NCBI GenBank assembly: GCA_034440135.1
Contig: JAWXBP010000151.1
Span: 1 to 44,404 of the forward strand
Direction: 5' to 3'
Origin: Planctomycetia bacterium
GTDB taxonomy: Bacteria; Planctomycetota; Planctomycetia; Pirellulales; JALHLM01
Length of the DNA stretch: 44,404 nucleotides
Positions 6,348-14,498 of the stretch are shown piece by piece. The notes below the pieces were generated by a model. The model made no database searches. It worked only from the letters and a program-made list of their open reading frames with translations, and was not told where the DNA came from. Position numbers and translations under genes: made by a program. Numbering within the stretch: the first letter of the stretch is position 1; every line of letters begins with the position of its first letter.

Positions 6348-9347
6348 ATGATGTTGCGGAGTATCCTGCTGCTGGCCATGATCGCCGCGCCACGTTCGGC
6401 CGCGGCCGACGAGATTCGGTTCAATCGGGATGTTCGACCCATCCTTTCCGAACATTGTTGGCAGTGCCACGGGCCAGACGAGGCGAACCGACAGGGCGAA
6501 CTCCGGCTCGACGACCGCGACCAGGCGATACTTGATCATGGCAACGGCGCAACCATCGTGCCTGGCGAGGCGGCGAACAGCTTGCTGATGCAGCGGGTGA
6601 CCAGCGACGACGACGGCGAGCGGATGCCGCCGGTAGATCATGGACCGCCGCTGGCCTCGAAAGAGATTGAAACGCTGCGGCGCTGGATTGACGAAGGAGC
6701 GCATTTTGAAGGGCATTGGGCGTTCCTGCCGATCACCAATCCGGCGCCGCCCGCGATCGAATCCGGCGAATCGGCCCACAATCCGATCGATCACTTTGTC
6801 TTGAAGCGGCTGCACGAAAGTGGACTACGTGCCTCGCCCGAGGCGGACAAACGCACGCTCTTGCGGCGCGTTTATCTTGATCTCATCGGCTTGCCGCCGA
6901 CGCCGGAAGAAGCCGACGCGTTCGAGCGCGACACGCGACCCGAGGCGTACGAGGAAGTCGTCGAACGGCTGCTTCAAAGTCCGCACTATGGCGAGCGCTG
7001 GGGCCGGCATTGGTTGGACCAGGCGCGCTACGCAGACTCGAACGGTTACACGATCGACGCGGTTCGCGTGATGTGGCCGTATCGCGATTGGGTGATCCGC
7101 GCCCTTAATGCGGATATGCCCTTTGATCAGTTCACGATTGAGCAGTTGGCCGGCGATCTTCTGCCCGACGCGACGCGCGAGCAACGAATCGCCACGGGTT
7201 TCCATCGCAATACGCTCATCAATCAAGAAGGGGGAGTGGACGACGAGCAGTTTCGCATTGAAACGGTGATGGACCGCGTAGCCACGACCGGCGCCGTCTG
7301 GCTGGGCTTAACCATCGGCTGTGCACAATGCCACACGCACAAGTACGATCCGATCAGTCATCGCGAGTACTACCAATTCTTCGCGTTCTTCAATAACTGC
7401 GAGGACATGAACAACGTCGGCCCGACCGTCGACGTGCATGAAGGCGAATTGTTCCTGCCGGAGGAATCAACTCCGTTGCACGATGCATTGAACAACGGAC
7501 TCGCGCACGTGGAACACCTGATCGCCCAGCGGCCAGCGCGTCGCGCCGCGTGGGAGCAAGAACTAGCAGCCAAGCTGCAAGCAACTGCTTCAACTCCGCC
7601 GCCGCAATGGAACACGGTGCCAATTCGTTCGGCCACCGCCGAAGCCGCCACCTTCACCGTATTGGAAGATCAATCGGTGTTGGCGACGCCGGGAATTCCC
7701 CGCGAGACGTATCTTATCGACGCCGCGCAATTGGTGCCAGGCACGAAGGTCGGCTCCCTGCGACTGCGATTCATTCCGCACGAATCGCTCCCAAAACAAG
7801 GGCCAGGACTGGCGACGAATGGCAACTTGGTGCTCAGCGCCGTTGAAGTGTATCTCGGCGAGGAGCGGTTGGCGCTCGTCGCCGCCAGCGCCGATCACGC
7901 ACAGAAGGATTATCCCGTCGATTCCCTGATCGATGACGATTCCGGCACCGGCTGGTCGATCAACGTCGAGCCGGGATCGATTGCACAAATGAATGCCGAG
8001 CACGTCGTTATCTTGACGTTGGGCAGCCAGGTGGATGTCGGCGATCGCCCGCTGCGGTTTGTGCTCAAGCACGAATTGAACAACGACTTCAACGTTGGTC
8101 GCGTGCAATTCTCCGTCGCCGAGGAAGTCGTTGATCCGCTGACGGATCCGGTGTTCGTCGCGGCATTGATGGTCGAGGACGCCCAGCGCAGTGGCGAGCA
8201 GCGCAAGCTCATCGAAGGAAAGTTCGACGCCGGCGATCAGGACCTCAAAGCGGCACGCGCGCAATTGGAATCGGTCCGCGTGCAATTGGATCTCGGGCCG
8301 ACGGTCAAGACGATGGTCCTGCGGGAAGCGTCGCCGCCCAGGAACACGTTTCTGCTGAAGCGCGGCGATTTTCTGCAGCCAGACAAGGACGCGGGACCGC
8401 TCACCGCCGGGGTCCCGCAAACTTTCCCGCCGCCAACGCCACGCGCGGACGGTGGCGCCTTCGATCGCTTCGATCTGGCGCACTGGCTCGTGGCGAAAGA
8501 CAATCCGTTGACGGCCCGAGTCACCGTCAACCGCGTTTGGATGCATTACTTTGGGCGCGGCCTGGTGGAGACTGAGAACGATCTCGGTACGCGTGGCTCC
8601 GCGCCGACGCATCCCGAATTGCTGGATTGGTTGGCCTGGAACTTCATGAAACAAGGCTGGTCGCTGAAATCTTTGCACCGCACGATCGTGACTTCGGCGA
8701 CCTATCGGCAGTCGTCACACGCCCGCGAGGATGCCGTCGCCGTCGATCCGCTCAACTTGCTGTTGGCGAGGCAGAACCGGCTGCGGTTGGAAGGCGAGAT
8801 CGTCCGCGACGTTGCGCTCAGCGCTTCGGGAAAACTCTCCGCCAAGGTTGGCGGCCCGGGCAGTCATCCGCCGCAGCCGGACGGGGTCTACGCGTTTACA
8901 CAGAATAAAAAGGTCTGGCGGACGGAAACCGGCGAGGGGCGTTATCGACGCGGCATGTACACCATGTTCTATCGCAGCGCGCCGTATCCCATGCTGAGCA
9001 CCTTTGACGCGCCGGATTTTCAATCGGTCTGCACGCGGCGGCAGCGCTCCAACACGCCGTTGCAAGCACTGACCATGGCCAACGACGTCGCGATGTACGA
9101 ACTGGCGCAGGAACTCGCGGCCCGGGCATTGGAGCAGTTTCCGGACAGCGAGCCGGACGCGTTGGAGAATCGCGTGAAGTTGATCTTCGAGCGAGCACTG
9201 AGCCGACCTCCACAGCCCAGCGAATTGAAAATGGTGATCGATTCCTTAGCACGGAGTAACGCGGCGGAGGCTAGCGACGAGCAGTCGCGTTGGACGGCCG
9301 TCGCGCGCGCCGTCATGAACACCGACGAATTCATCACCCGCGAATAG
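6348..9347 (+). CDS. DUF1549/DUF1553 protein with planctomycete cytochrome c-like (PSCyt1) domain
   Basis: A 999-residue exported protein. The start at 6348 (or 6351) is chosen because it directly precedes a signal peptide (MLRSILLLAMIAAPRSAAAD). The mature N-terminus has the PSCyt1 haem-type motif: FNRDVRPILSEHCWQCHGPD (CxxCH), GELRLDD and RMPP. The DUF1549 region follows (LRRVYLDLIGLPPTPEE, HYGERWGRHWLDQARYADSNGY, a second CxxCH in GCAQCHTHKYDPI). The C-terminal DUF1553 region has RVTVNRVWMHYFGRGLVET, DLGTRGSAPTHPELLDWLA, RLRLEGEIVRD and NTPLQALTMAN. This architecture is highly expanded in planctomycetes and is nearly always followed, as here, by a DUF1501 gene. The pair is often proposed to act in polysaccharide or sulfated-glycan degradation; this is not demonstrated. 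The spacing to the DUF1501 start is only 20 bp, so they form an operon. Confidence 0.93.
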   Translation: MMLRSILLLAMIAAPRSAAADEIRFNRDVRPILSEHCWQCHGPDEANRQGELRLDDRDQAILDHGNGATIVPGEAANSLLMQRVTSDDDGERMPPVDHGPPLASKEIETLRRWIDEGAHFEGHWAFLPITNPAPPAIESGESAHNPIDHFVLKRLHESGLRASPEADKRTLLRRVYLDLIGLPPTPEEADAFERDTRPEAYEEVVERLLQSPHYGERWGRHWLDQARYADSNGYTIDAVRVMWPYRDWVIRALNADMPFDQFTIEQLAGDLLPDATREQRIATGFHRNTLINQEGGVDDEQFRIETVMDRVATTGAVWLGLTIGCAQCHTHKYDPISHREYYQFFAFFNNCEDMNNVGPTVDVHEGELFLPEESTPLHDALNNGLAHVEHLIAQRPARRAAWEQELAAKLQATASTPPPQWNTVPIRSATAEAATFTVLEDQSVLATPGIPRETYLIDAAQLVPGTKVGSLRLRFIPHESLPKQGPGLATNGNLVLSAVEVYLGEERLALVAASADHAQKDYPVDSLIDDDSGTGWSINVEPGSIAQMNAEHVVILTLGSQVDVGDRPLRFVLKHELNNDFNVGRVQFSVAEEVVDPLTDPVFVAALMVEDAQRSGEQRKLIEGKFDAGDQDLKAARAQLESVRVQLDLGPTVKTMVLREASPPRNTFLLKRGDFLQPDKDAGPLTAGVPQTFPPPTPRADGGAFDRFDLAHWLVAKDNPLTARVTVNRVWMHYFGRGLVETENDLGTRGSAPTHPELLDWLAWNFMKQGWSLKSLHRTIVTSATYRQSSHAREDAVAVDPLNLLLARQNRLRLEGEIVRDVALSASGKLSAKVGGPGSHPPQPDGVYAFTQNKKVWRTETGEGRYRRGMYTMFYRSAPYPMLSTFDAPDFQSVCTRRQRSNTPLQALTMANDVAMYELAQELAARALEQFPDSEPDALENRVKLIFERALSRPPQPSELKMVIDSLARSNAAEASDEQSRWTAVARAVMNTDEFITRE

Positions 9348-9367
9348 ACGCGCACAGGAGCGATGGC

Positions 9368-10804
9368 GTGAATCCGGCAGCATTGCGAGCAACAACGCGG
9401 CGACACTTTTTCGGCGATTGCCGCGTGGGACTCGGCGCACTGGCCCTAGGGCAACTATTGGGCGACGCTCAAACTGCCGGTGCGGCGACGGGAGCACAAA
9501 TCTCCGGCGCGAATGCCCCTCATTGTCCAGCCCGCGCCAAGCGCGTGATCTACTTGTTCATGGCGGGCGCGCCGAGCCAGTTCGAACTCTTCGACTACAA
9601 GCCGGAGCTACAAAAGCACGACGGCGAACCAGCGCCCGACGCGTTCTTTCCCAAGGAGAAGAGCTTCGCATTTATCGGCAAAGGGGCCAAGCTGCTGGGC
9701 ACGCAACGGAAATTCGCAAAGCACGGCGCATGCGGCGTCGAGTTGAGCGAATTGTTGCCGCACATGGCGACGATCGCGGACGATGCTTGCTGGATCAAGA
9801 GCATGAAGACCGATGTCTTCAATCATGGACCGGCGAAGTTGTTCATGAACACGGGCTTTCAAGCCCCGGGGCGGCCGAGTTTTGGTTCCTGGGTCATCTA
9901 TGGCATTGGCAGCGAGGCGGAAGACTTGCCAGGGTTCGTTGTGTTGCAGTCCGGGCCGCGCGGACCACGGGCCGGTAACTCGCTCTGGTCCAGCGGCTTC
10001 CTGCCGACCAATCTGCAAGGCGTACCGTTTCGCGGGACTGGCGACGCCATCCTTAACTTGCGCAGTCCGGAAGGCTGGAGTCCGGCGCGCCAGCGCGAAT
10101 TCGTTGACCTGACGAATCAACTCAACCGCGAACGGCTGCAATTGACGGGCGATCCGGAGATTGCCACGCGAATCAACGCCTATGAGATGGCGTTCCGGAT
10201 GCAGACCAGCGCGCCTGAGTTAATGGAATTGGCGGATGAACCGGCGCACGTGCTCGCGGCATACGGCGCGGAACCGGGGCAGGCTTCTTTCGCCAACAAC
10301 TGCCTGCTCGCCCGACGGCTGATCGAACGCGGCGTCCGCTTCGTGCAGCTTTACCACACCGACTGGGACGATCACGGCGGCCCCAACGAAAACCTGGGCG
10401 AGCCGCTGGCGCGGCGCTGCCGTCAGATCGATCAGCCCTGCGCCGCGCTGGTGAAGGATTTGAAGGTGCGCGGATTGCTGGAAGACACGATCGTGATTTG
10501 GGGCGGCGAATTCGGGCGCACGCCGATGGGCGAAGTCCGCGAAGGCATTCCCGGCCGCGACCATCACGTCGAAGCCTTCACGATCTGGGTCGCCGGCGGC
10601 GGCTTCAAACCGGGACATATTCAGGGGGTCACCGACGACTTCGGCTACTTTGCGGTCGACGGCCAAGTTCACGTACATGACCTGCACGCTACGCTGCTGC
10701 ACCAACTCGGCTTCGACCACAAGCAACTGACGTATCGCTTCCAGGGACGCGATCACCGCCTGACCGACGTCCATGGCGCAGTGCGGCACGAGCTATTGTC
10801 GTAG
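9368..10804 (+). CDS. DUF1501 family protein with Tat signal
   Basis: The start is GTG at 9368: AGGAG (9356-9360) sits 7 bases upstream, and the nearby ATG at 9363 is out of frame and hits a stop at once. The N-terminus ATTRRHFFGDCRVGLGALAL is a twin-arginine signal, so the 478-residue protein should fold in the cytoplasm and be exported. Landmarks of the family are RVIYLFMAGAPSQFELFDYKP, SELLPHMATIADD, SMKTDVFNHGPAKLFMNTG, RPSFGSWVIYG, LLARRLIERGVRFVQLYHTDWDDHG, WGGEFGRTPMGE, GRDHH, WVAGGGFKPG and VHDLHATLLHQLGFDH. The D/H-rich motifs are those of a metal-binding alkaline phosphatase/sulfatase fold. It forms a unit with the DUF1549/DUF1553 gene upstream and resembles the partial gene at the left edge. 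Its substrate is unknown. Confidence 0.94.
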   Translation: MNPAALRATTRRHFFGDCRVGLGALALGQLLGDAQTAGAATGAQISGANAPHCPARAKRVIYLFMAGAPSQFELFDYKPELQKHDGEPAPDAFFPKEKSFAFIGKGAKLLGTQRKFAKHGACGVELSELLPHMATIADDACWIKSMKTDVFNHGPAKLFMNTGFQAPGRPSFGSWVIYGIGSEAEDLPGFVVLQSGPRGPRAGNSLWSSGFLPTNLQGVPFRGTGDAILNLRSPEGWSPARQREFVDLTNQLNRERLQLTGDPEIATRINAYEMAFRMQTSAPELMELADEPAHVLAAYGAEPGQASFANNCLLARRLIERGVRFVQLYHTDWDDHGGPNENLGEPLARRCRQIDQPCAALVKDLKVRGLLEDTIVIWGGEFGRTPMGEVREGIPGRDHHVEAFTIWVAGGGFKPGHIQGVTDDFGYFAVDGQVHVHDLHATLLHQLGFDHKQLTYRFQGRDHRLTDVHGAVRHELLS

Positions 10805-10826
10805 TCGGTCCGCGTGAAGCAAGGGA

Positions 10827-11777
10827 TTATCGCTCCCGCCAAAACGCCTCCACCTCAATCCCCAGTTTCTCCCGCGCCGCCAAGACCTGCTCGTGAAAGC
10901 GCGCCGCGTCGCCGGGATAGCCGGCCGTGGGTCGCAAGTCTTTCACGTGGCCGGACCAGAAAGCGTTGAAGGCGTGCATCGCCAGTTCTCGCAAGTATTT
11001 GGCCGCCATCGAGGCCAACGCCGTCGGCGGCTGGCATTCTCCTCGGGCGCGGAATTCGATTCGCACGTTGCGATTCGCTAGCCGGCAATCGTAAGCACTG
11101 AGCGCGGCCCCTTCGCAACGCGGCGTGATCCAACCGTCGGCGAAACAATGTTGCAACACGCCGGTATAGTGATTGCGCCCGCCATGCTTGTCGCAGCAGA
11201 TCAGCACGTCGTCGTCCGAAGTCTGCGCCAACGCTTGCGCGGCGAGTTGCAATGTCGCTTGCGAAAGCACGTGGGCCTTGTTGCCCAACCGGCGCACCTC
11301 GGCGTTGAATTCTCGCGGAAACAACGCGCGACAGTTCACGCTGACGAGCCGCCAACCATGCGTTTCGAGGATCGCAGACAACTCCTGACGTCGCGCGTCA
11401 ATATCGTCGGGTTGACACGCGACCGGCCAGCGTGCGTGCGGCGCGGCGTACATGGTTTCCGCGTCGAGGGCAATCAATGCCGCGGGAGCGAGCTGCGTCC
11501 AGACGTCGCGCGCGTCGAATGGTGACACGCCGCAAGCTGCCAGCGCAGCGAGCAAGCAGCTTTCCAATCGCGCTAGGCCGACGCCCGGCGAATAGAGCTG
11601 CTTCGAATCGGCGATGGCCACGGTGCGATCAGCGGCCGGACCGACCGCTCGCGCCAAGGTCGCGAGCGCCTCATCAAGCGGCAGCGAACCGCCGTAATGC
11701 CAGACGGTCGCGCCGATCACCAGCGGCCCGAGGTTTGGACCGTACCCGGCTTCGTCCGTGCCGATGACCCAGGGCAT
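10827..11777 (-). CDS. Divergent ribonuclease HII-like protein
   Basis: RNase H-fold nuclease of the HII type, which removes RNA from RNA-DNA hybrids during replication and repair. The 316-residue protein starts PWVIGTDEAGYGPNLGPLVIG, matching the HII signature DEAGRGP (D8, E9); IADSKQL corresponds to the conserved DSKxL; D196 in ICCDKHGGR and the late SMAAKYLRELAMHAFN correspond to the remaining acidic and AK-R motifs. It is about 100 residues longer than typical RNase HII and the middle (residues ~85-170) is unlike it, so it may be a planctomycete-specific variant whose substrate could differ. Transcribed away from RNase E/G, with a palindromic repeat between the two. The assignment to the superfamily is good; the exact activity is inferred. 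Confidence 0.78.
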   Translation of the reverse strand: MPWVIGTDEAGYGPNLGPLVIGATVWHYGGSLPLDEALATLARAVGPAADRTVAIADSKQLYSPGVGLARLESCLLAALAACGVSPFDARDVWTQLAPAALIALDAETMYAAPHARWPVACQPDDIDARRQELSAILETHGWRLVSVNCRALFPREFNAEVRRLGNKAHVLSQATLQLAAQALAQTSDDDVLICCDKHGGRNHYTGVLQHCFADGWITPRCEGAALSAYDCRLANRNVRIEFRARGECQPPTALASMAAKYLRELAMHAFNAFWSGHVKDLRPTAGYPGDAARFHEQVLAAREKLGIEVEAFWRER

Positions 11778-11836
11778 CGCGTCCGTCCATGCTGGCTGGA
11801 GTGAATCACGCTCTTGGCGCGCCGCGCCGACGCGCG

Positions 11837-11903
11837 TTAAGCCCAGGGAAGGCTACCCGAGACGATCCATACAATTGGGTTCTCGATGGCCTTCCCTGGG
11901 CTT
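11837..11903. repeat. Palindromic dispersed repeat, copy 2
   Basis: Arms AAGCCCAGGGAAGGC (11839-11853) and GCCTTCCCTGGGCTT (11889-11903) are perfect reverse complements. GCGCGTTAAGCCCAGGGAAGGC at 11832-11853 is identical to the minus strand of the copy near 985-1008. The spacers of the two copies are unrelated, so the arms are the conserved part. Here it lies between the RNase E/G gene and the downstream RNase HII-like gene, where a hairpin in the transcript could end or process the message. Confidence 0.8.
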
Positions 11904-11943
11904 GGGCCGCGCGCCGTCTAACTCGACTCAAAGCGCACCTTCG

Positions 11944-13638
11944 TCAATCGAACGGAAATCGCACTTCGCGGCCGTTCGCGTCCATGCATTCGATCGACAG
12001 GGTTTCCGGCAGCGCGCCTTCTTTGTGATAAACCTGGACGACCATGTTGCCGTCGTCTTCGATCCGGGCGAGGTCGCGGCGTTTCTTGTTGTTGAGATAC
12101 ATCGCCACATCCGACGCGACGCCGACCGACACCTTGGCGACTTCCTCGCGATGCGCGATCAACATCAACAAACGCATCACCTCGATGGCCATGCTCTCCG
12201 CGGTCTTCACCACGCCGGTGCCGACGCAGCCGGGGCAATCGGTGTACACGCTGCGCTTCAAACTCGGGCGAATGCGCTGCCGCGTCATTTCGACCAGGCC
12301 GAACGGGCTGGTGCGCAGAATCTTCGTGCGGGCGCGATCACGTTTCACCGCTTCGCGCAAGGCGCGTTCGACGCCGCGGCGGTGTTTTTCTTTCCGCATG
12401 TCGATGAAGTCGTTGACGATCACGCCGCCCAGATCGCGCAAGCGCAGCTGCCGCGCGATTTCCCGGGCGGCTTGCAAGTTCATCTGGTAGGCGGTTTCCT
12501 CGGCCGAATCGTCGGCGCGGAAGTTGCCGCTGTTGACGTCGATCGCGACCAGAGCCTCGGTTTGATCGACGACGATCGAGCCGCCCTGGCGCAGAGGCAC
12601 CTTGCGCTGATGGATGCGGCTGATTTCTTCATCGAGCCGATACTTGTGGAACAGCGGCTCCTTGCCGTCGTAAAGTTGCAGCCGGCTGACGTAGCGCGGC
12701 ATGACGATTTGCAGGAATTCCTTCGCCCGTTCGTAGGCCGAGGCTTCGTCGATGTAGATCGCATCCACGTCTCCCGTGAAGATATCCCGGATCGTGCGGA
12801 TGATCATGTCGCTCTCTTCATAGATGTCGATCGGCGCGGGAAACTTGCGAATCCGGCGCACGATGACCTTCCAGAGGCGCAACAGGTATGCCAGATCGCG
12901 CGAGAGTTCTTTCTTGGTGCGGTCGATGCCGGCAGTGCGGACGATGAATCCCAGCCCCTTCGGCGGATTCAATTCGAGCATCACGTCGCGCAGTTTGCGG
13001 CGGACTTCGTCGTCTTCGATCTTGCGCGAAACGCCGACTCGGCCCAGCGCCGGCATCAGCACCAGGTAACGCCCCGGGATGCTGATATACGTGGACAGCG
13101 TCGGCCCCTTGGTGCCAATGCCTTCCTTGATAACCTGCACCAGCACTTCGTCGCCGCGGCGGAAGATTTCTTGAATCGGCGGCTTGATACGGGGCCGCGC
13201 GCCGGGGCGCGGTCCGCGTCCCCGGCGGCGCTGGGGTCCGTCTTCGGAGATATCGTCGTCCACGTCCGCATCGACATCTGCATCGTGGCCGTTCTCATCG
13301 CCGTTCGGTTCGTGCCGTTCGGCGGCAGCAGGTCGGCGATCGCGGTCTCGGCCCCAACTCGGCGGCTCGATCGGACGCGAAGGATCGTAGCCGCCTTGAC
13401 GGAAGTATTGCGGTTCGACGTCGCTGATATGGAGAAAGCCGTTGCGGCCGACGCCGAAATCGACGAACGCCGCCTGGATACTCGGCTCCAGATTGACGAT
13501 TTTTCCTTTGTAAATATTGCCGACGTAGTTGTCCTGACTCGTTCGCTCGACGTAGAGCTCTTCGAGAATTCCATCTTCCACGATCGCGATCCGGCATTCC
13601 TCCGGCTGCGATACGTTGATCAGCATTTCTTGCTTCAT
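11944..13638 (-). CDS. rng: Ribonuclease E/G
   Basis: Single-strand-specific endoribonuclease for RNA decay and rRNA/tRNA maturation. The start at 13638 (MKQEMLINVSQPEECRIA) matches the normal N-terminus of the family; an in-frame ATG at 13731, overlapping the upstream gene by 8 bp, would add 31 Arg/Thr-rich residues. Seen: S1 domain (NYVGNIYKGKIVNLEPSIQAAFVDFG, then GFLHISDVEPQYF), catalytic metal-binding D367 in VAIDVNSG and D410 in VNDFIDM, 43 residues apart as in E. coli RNase E, RQLRLRDLGG, and the zinc-link DCPGCVGTG. Residues ~81-152 are an insertion inside the S1 region: low complexity, first Asp/Glu-rich (DADVDADVDDDISED), then Arg/Gly-rich. The protein ends soon after the link domain, so it lacks an RNase E-type scaffold tail and is closer to RNase G in architecture. 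Confidence 0.93.
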   Translation of the reverse strand: MKQEMLINVSQPEECRIAIVEDGILEELYVERTSQDNYVGNIYKGKIVNLEPSIQAAFVDFGVGRNGFLHISDVEPQYFRQGGYDPSRPIEPPSWGRDRDRRPAAAERHEPNGDENGHDADVDADVDDDISEDGPQRRRGRGPRPGARPRIKPPIQEIFRRGDEVLVQVIKEGIGTKGPTLSTYISIPGRYLVLMPALGRVGVSRKIEDDEVRRKLRDVMLELNPPKGLGFIVRTAGIDRTKKELSRDLAYLLRLWKVIVRRIRKFPAPIDIYEESDMIIRTIRDIFTGDVDAIYIDEASAYERAKEFLQIVMPRYVSRLQLYDGKEPLFHKYRLDEEISRIHQRKVPLRQGGSIVVDQTEALVAIDVNSGNFRADDSAEETAYQMNLQAAREIARQLRLRDLGGVIVNDFIDMRKEKHRRGVERALREAVKRDRARTKILRTSPFGLVEMTRQRIRPSLKRSVYTDCPGCVGTGVVKTAESMAIEVMRLLMLIAHREEVAKVSVGVASDVAMYLNNKKRRDLARIEDDGNMVVQVYHKEGALPETLSIECMDANGREVRFPFD

Positions 13639-13723
13639 GGGCTCACTTTCTGTGTCAGTCGTCGCCGAACGACGCGCTGTCCGCTCAGTGGCGGCGCGGC
13701 TGGTGCGGGCACGATCGCGAGTT

Positions 13724-14350
13724 TCAGTCATAGAGTTCCACTTTCGTGCGCGCGAGCGGACCGGAAGCCCGCTCCAGGTCGTTGAATTCGAGCGCGGCCA
13801 GCAACTCGCGTGGTCGCGCGGACACCGCGCGCGTCACCCGCAAGCGGATGCGCAACGCGTCGTCGGCTAATTCCAGGTTCAAAAGATCCGCGCGCAAATC
13901 CACTTGCCGGCCCCGCGCTTCGTCGCGCGTGACCAGGCATTCGGACTGCGCCAAAAGTCGTTCCACGGCGGCCTGTAGCTGGGGCCGCGAGGCGGCCGGC
14001 ACGGGCACGGTGTATTCCACGGCTTGCGCCACGGCGGACGGCGCGCTCGCCGGCAAAGGCTCGGCGCGCGTCACGGTCCACCCCGGCGGGGCGTGTTGTC
14101 GCAACCGATCGAGCAGCATGTTGGGATCGATCGGCGCGGCTAGTTCCACTTCGCAGACTTCGTCCAATCCGACAATTCCCAAGGCCAGGGCCGACGGAAA
14201 ACTCAATCGCGGCTTGGGACTGAATCGACCACTCATCGCCAATGGCAGCTCGGCCCGGCGAAACGTCCGTTCGATCGCCCGCACCAGATCGTGATGGCCG
14301 ATCCAACACAAATCGCCTTCCTTGCGAAATCGAAGTTGATAGCGGGGCAT
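13724..14350 (-). CDS. TIGR03936/DUF2344 family protein
   Basis: A 208-residue stand-alone copy of the domain that in many bacteria is fused to the C-terminus of a radical SAM protein. Landmarks: RYQLRFRKEGDLCWIGHHDLVRAIERTFRRA, then PLAMSGRFSPKPRLSFPSALALGI, GLDEVCEVEL and APPGWTVTRAEPLP. No radical SAM gene is adjacent here; instead the gene immediately precedes RNase E/G, almost touching it. The same neighbourhood with Rne/Rng is common in other phyla, which points to a role in RNA metabolism or tRNA/rRNA maturation, but its biochemistry is unknown. No membrane span or signal peptide. The C-terminal 70 residues are Arg-rich and end close to the RNase E/G start, consistent with co-translation. 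Confidence 0.85.
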   Translation of the reverse strand: MPRYQLRFRKEGDLCWIGHHDLVRAIERTFRRAELPLAMSGRFSPKPRLSFPSALALGIVGLDEVCEVELAAPIDPNMLLDRLRQHAPPGWTVTRAEPLPASAPSAVAQAVEYTVPVPAASRPQLQAAVERLLAQSECLVTRDEARGRQVDLRADLLNLELADDALRIRLRVTRAVSARPRELLAALEFNDLERASGPLARTKVELYD

Positions 14351-14391
14351 GCGCGGGGATGAACGGTAGAAATGAAGGTTGAATCGATTTC

Positions 14392-14493
14392 GTAGGTCAG
14401 GCTTTCCAGCCTGACAGGTTACGTCGTAGGTATCAGTTGTTGTTGCGTCGATTGTCGATGTGTTAATTGTCAGGCTGGAAAGCCTGGCCTACG
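14392..14493. repeat. Inverted repeat with 25-bp arms
   Basis: GTAGGTCAGGCTTTCCAGCC (14392-14411, continuing TGACA) pairs with 14469-14493 with one mismatch; the spacer is 52 bp. Each arm also contains the short internal palindrome GGCTTTCCAGCC or its near-complement. The opening GTAGGTCAGGC recurs at 677-687, so this is a dispersed family. It lies between the EI and DUF2344 genes and would form a strong hairpin in a through-transcript. Confidence 0.8.
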
Positions 14494-14498
14494 GTTTC

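Noticed and set aside
7590-8678. 362-codon open frame antisense to the DUF1549/DUF1553 gene
   Set aside because: No recognisable motif, and the opposite strand is a confirmed family member over the whole length.
11758-13785. 675-codon open frame on the plus strand opposite RNase E/G
   Set aside because: It is the antisense of a strongly conserved gene; its His/Asp/Ala/Val-rich composition is the usual result of high-GC codon use.
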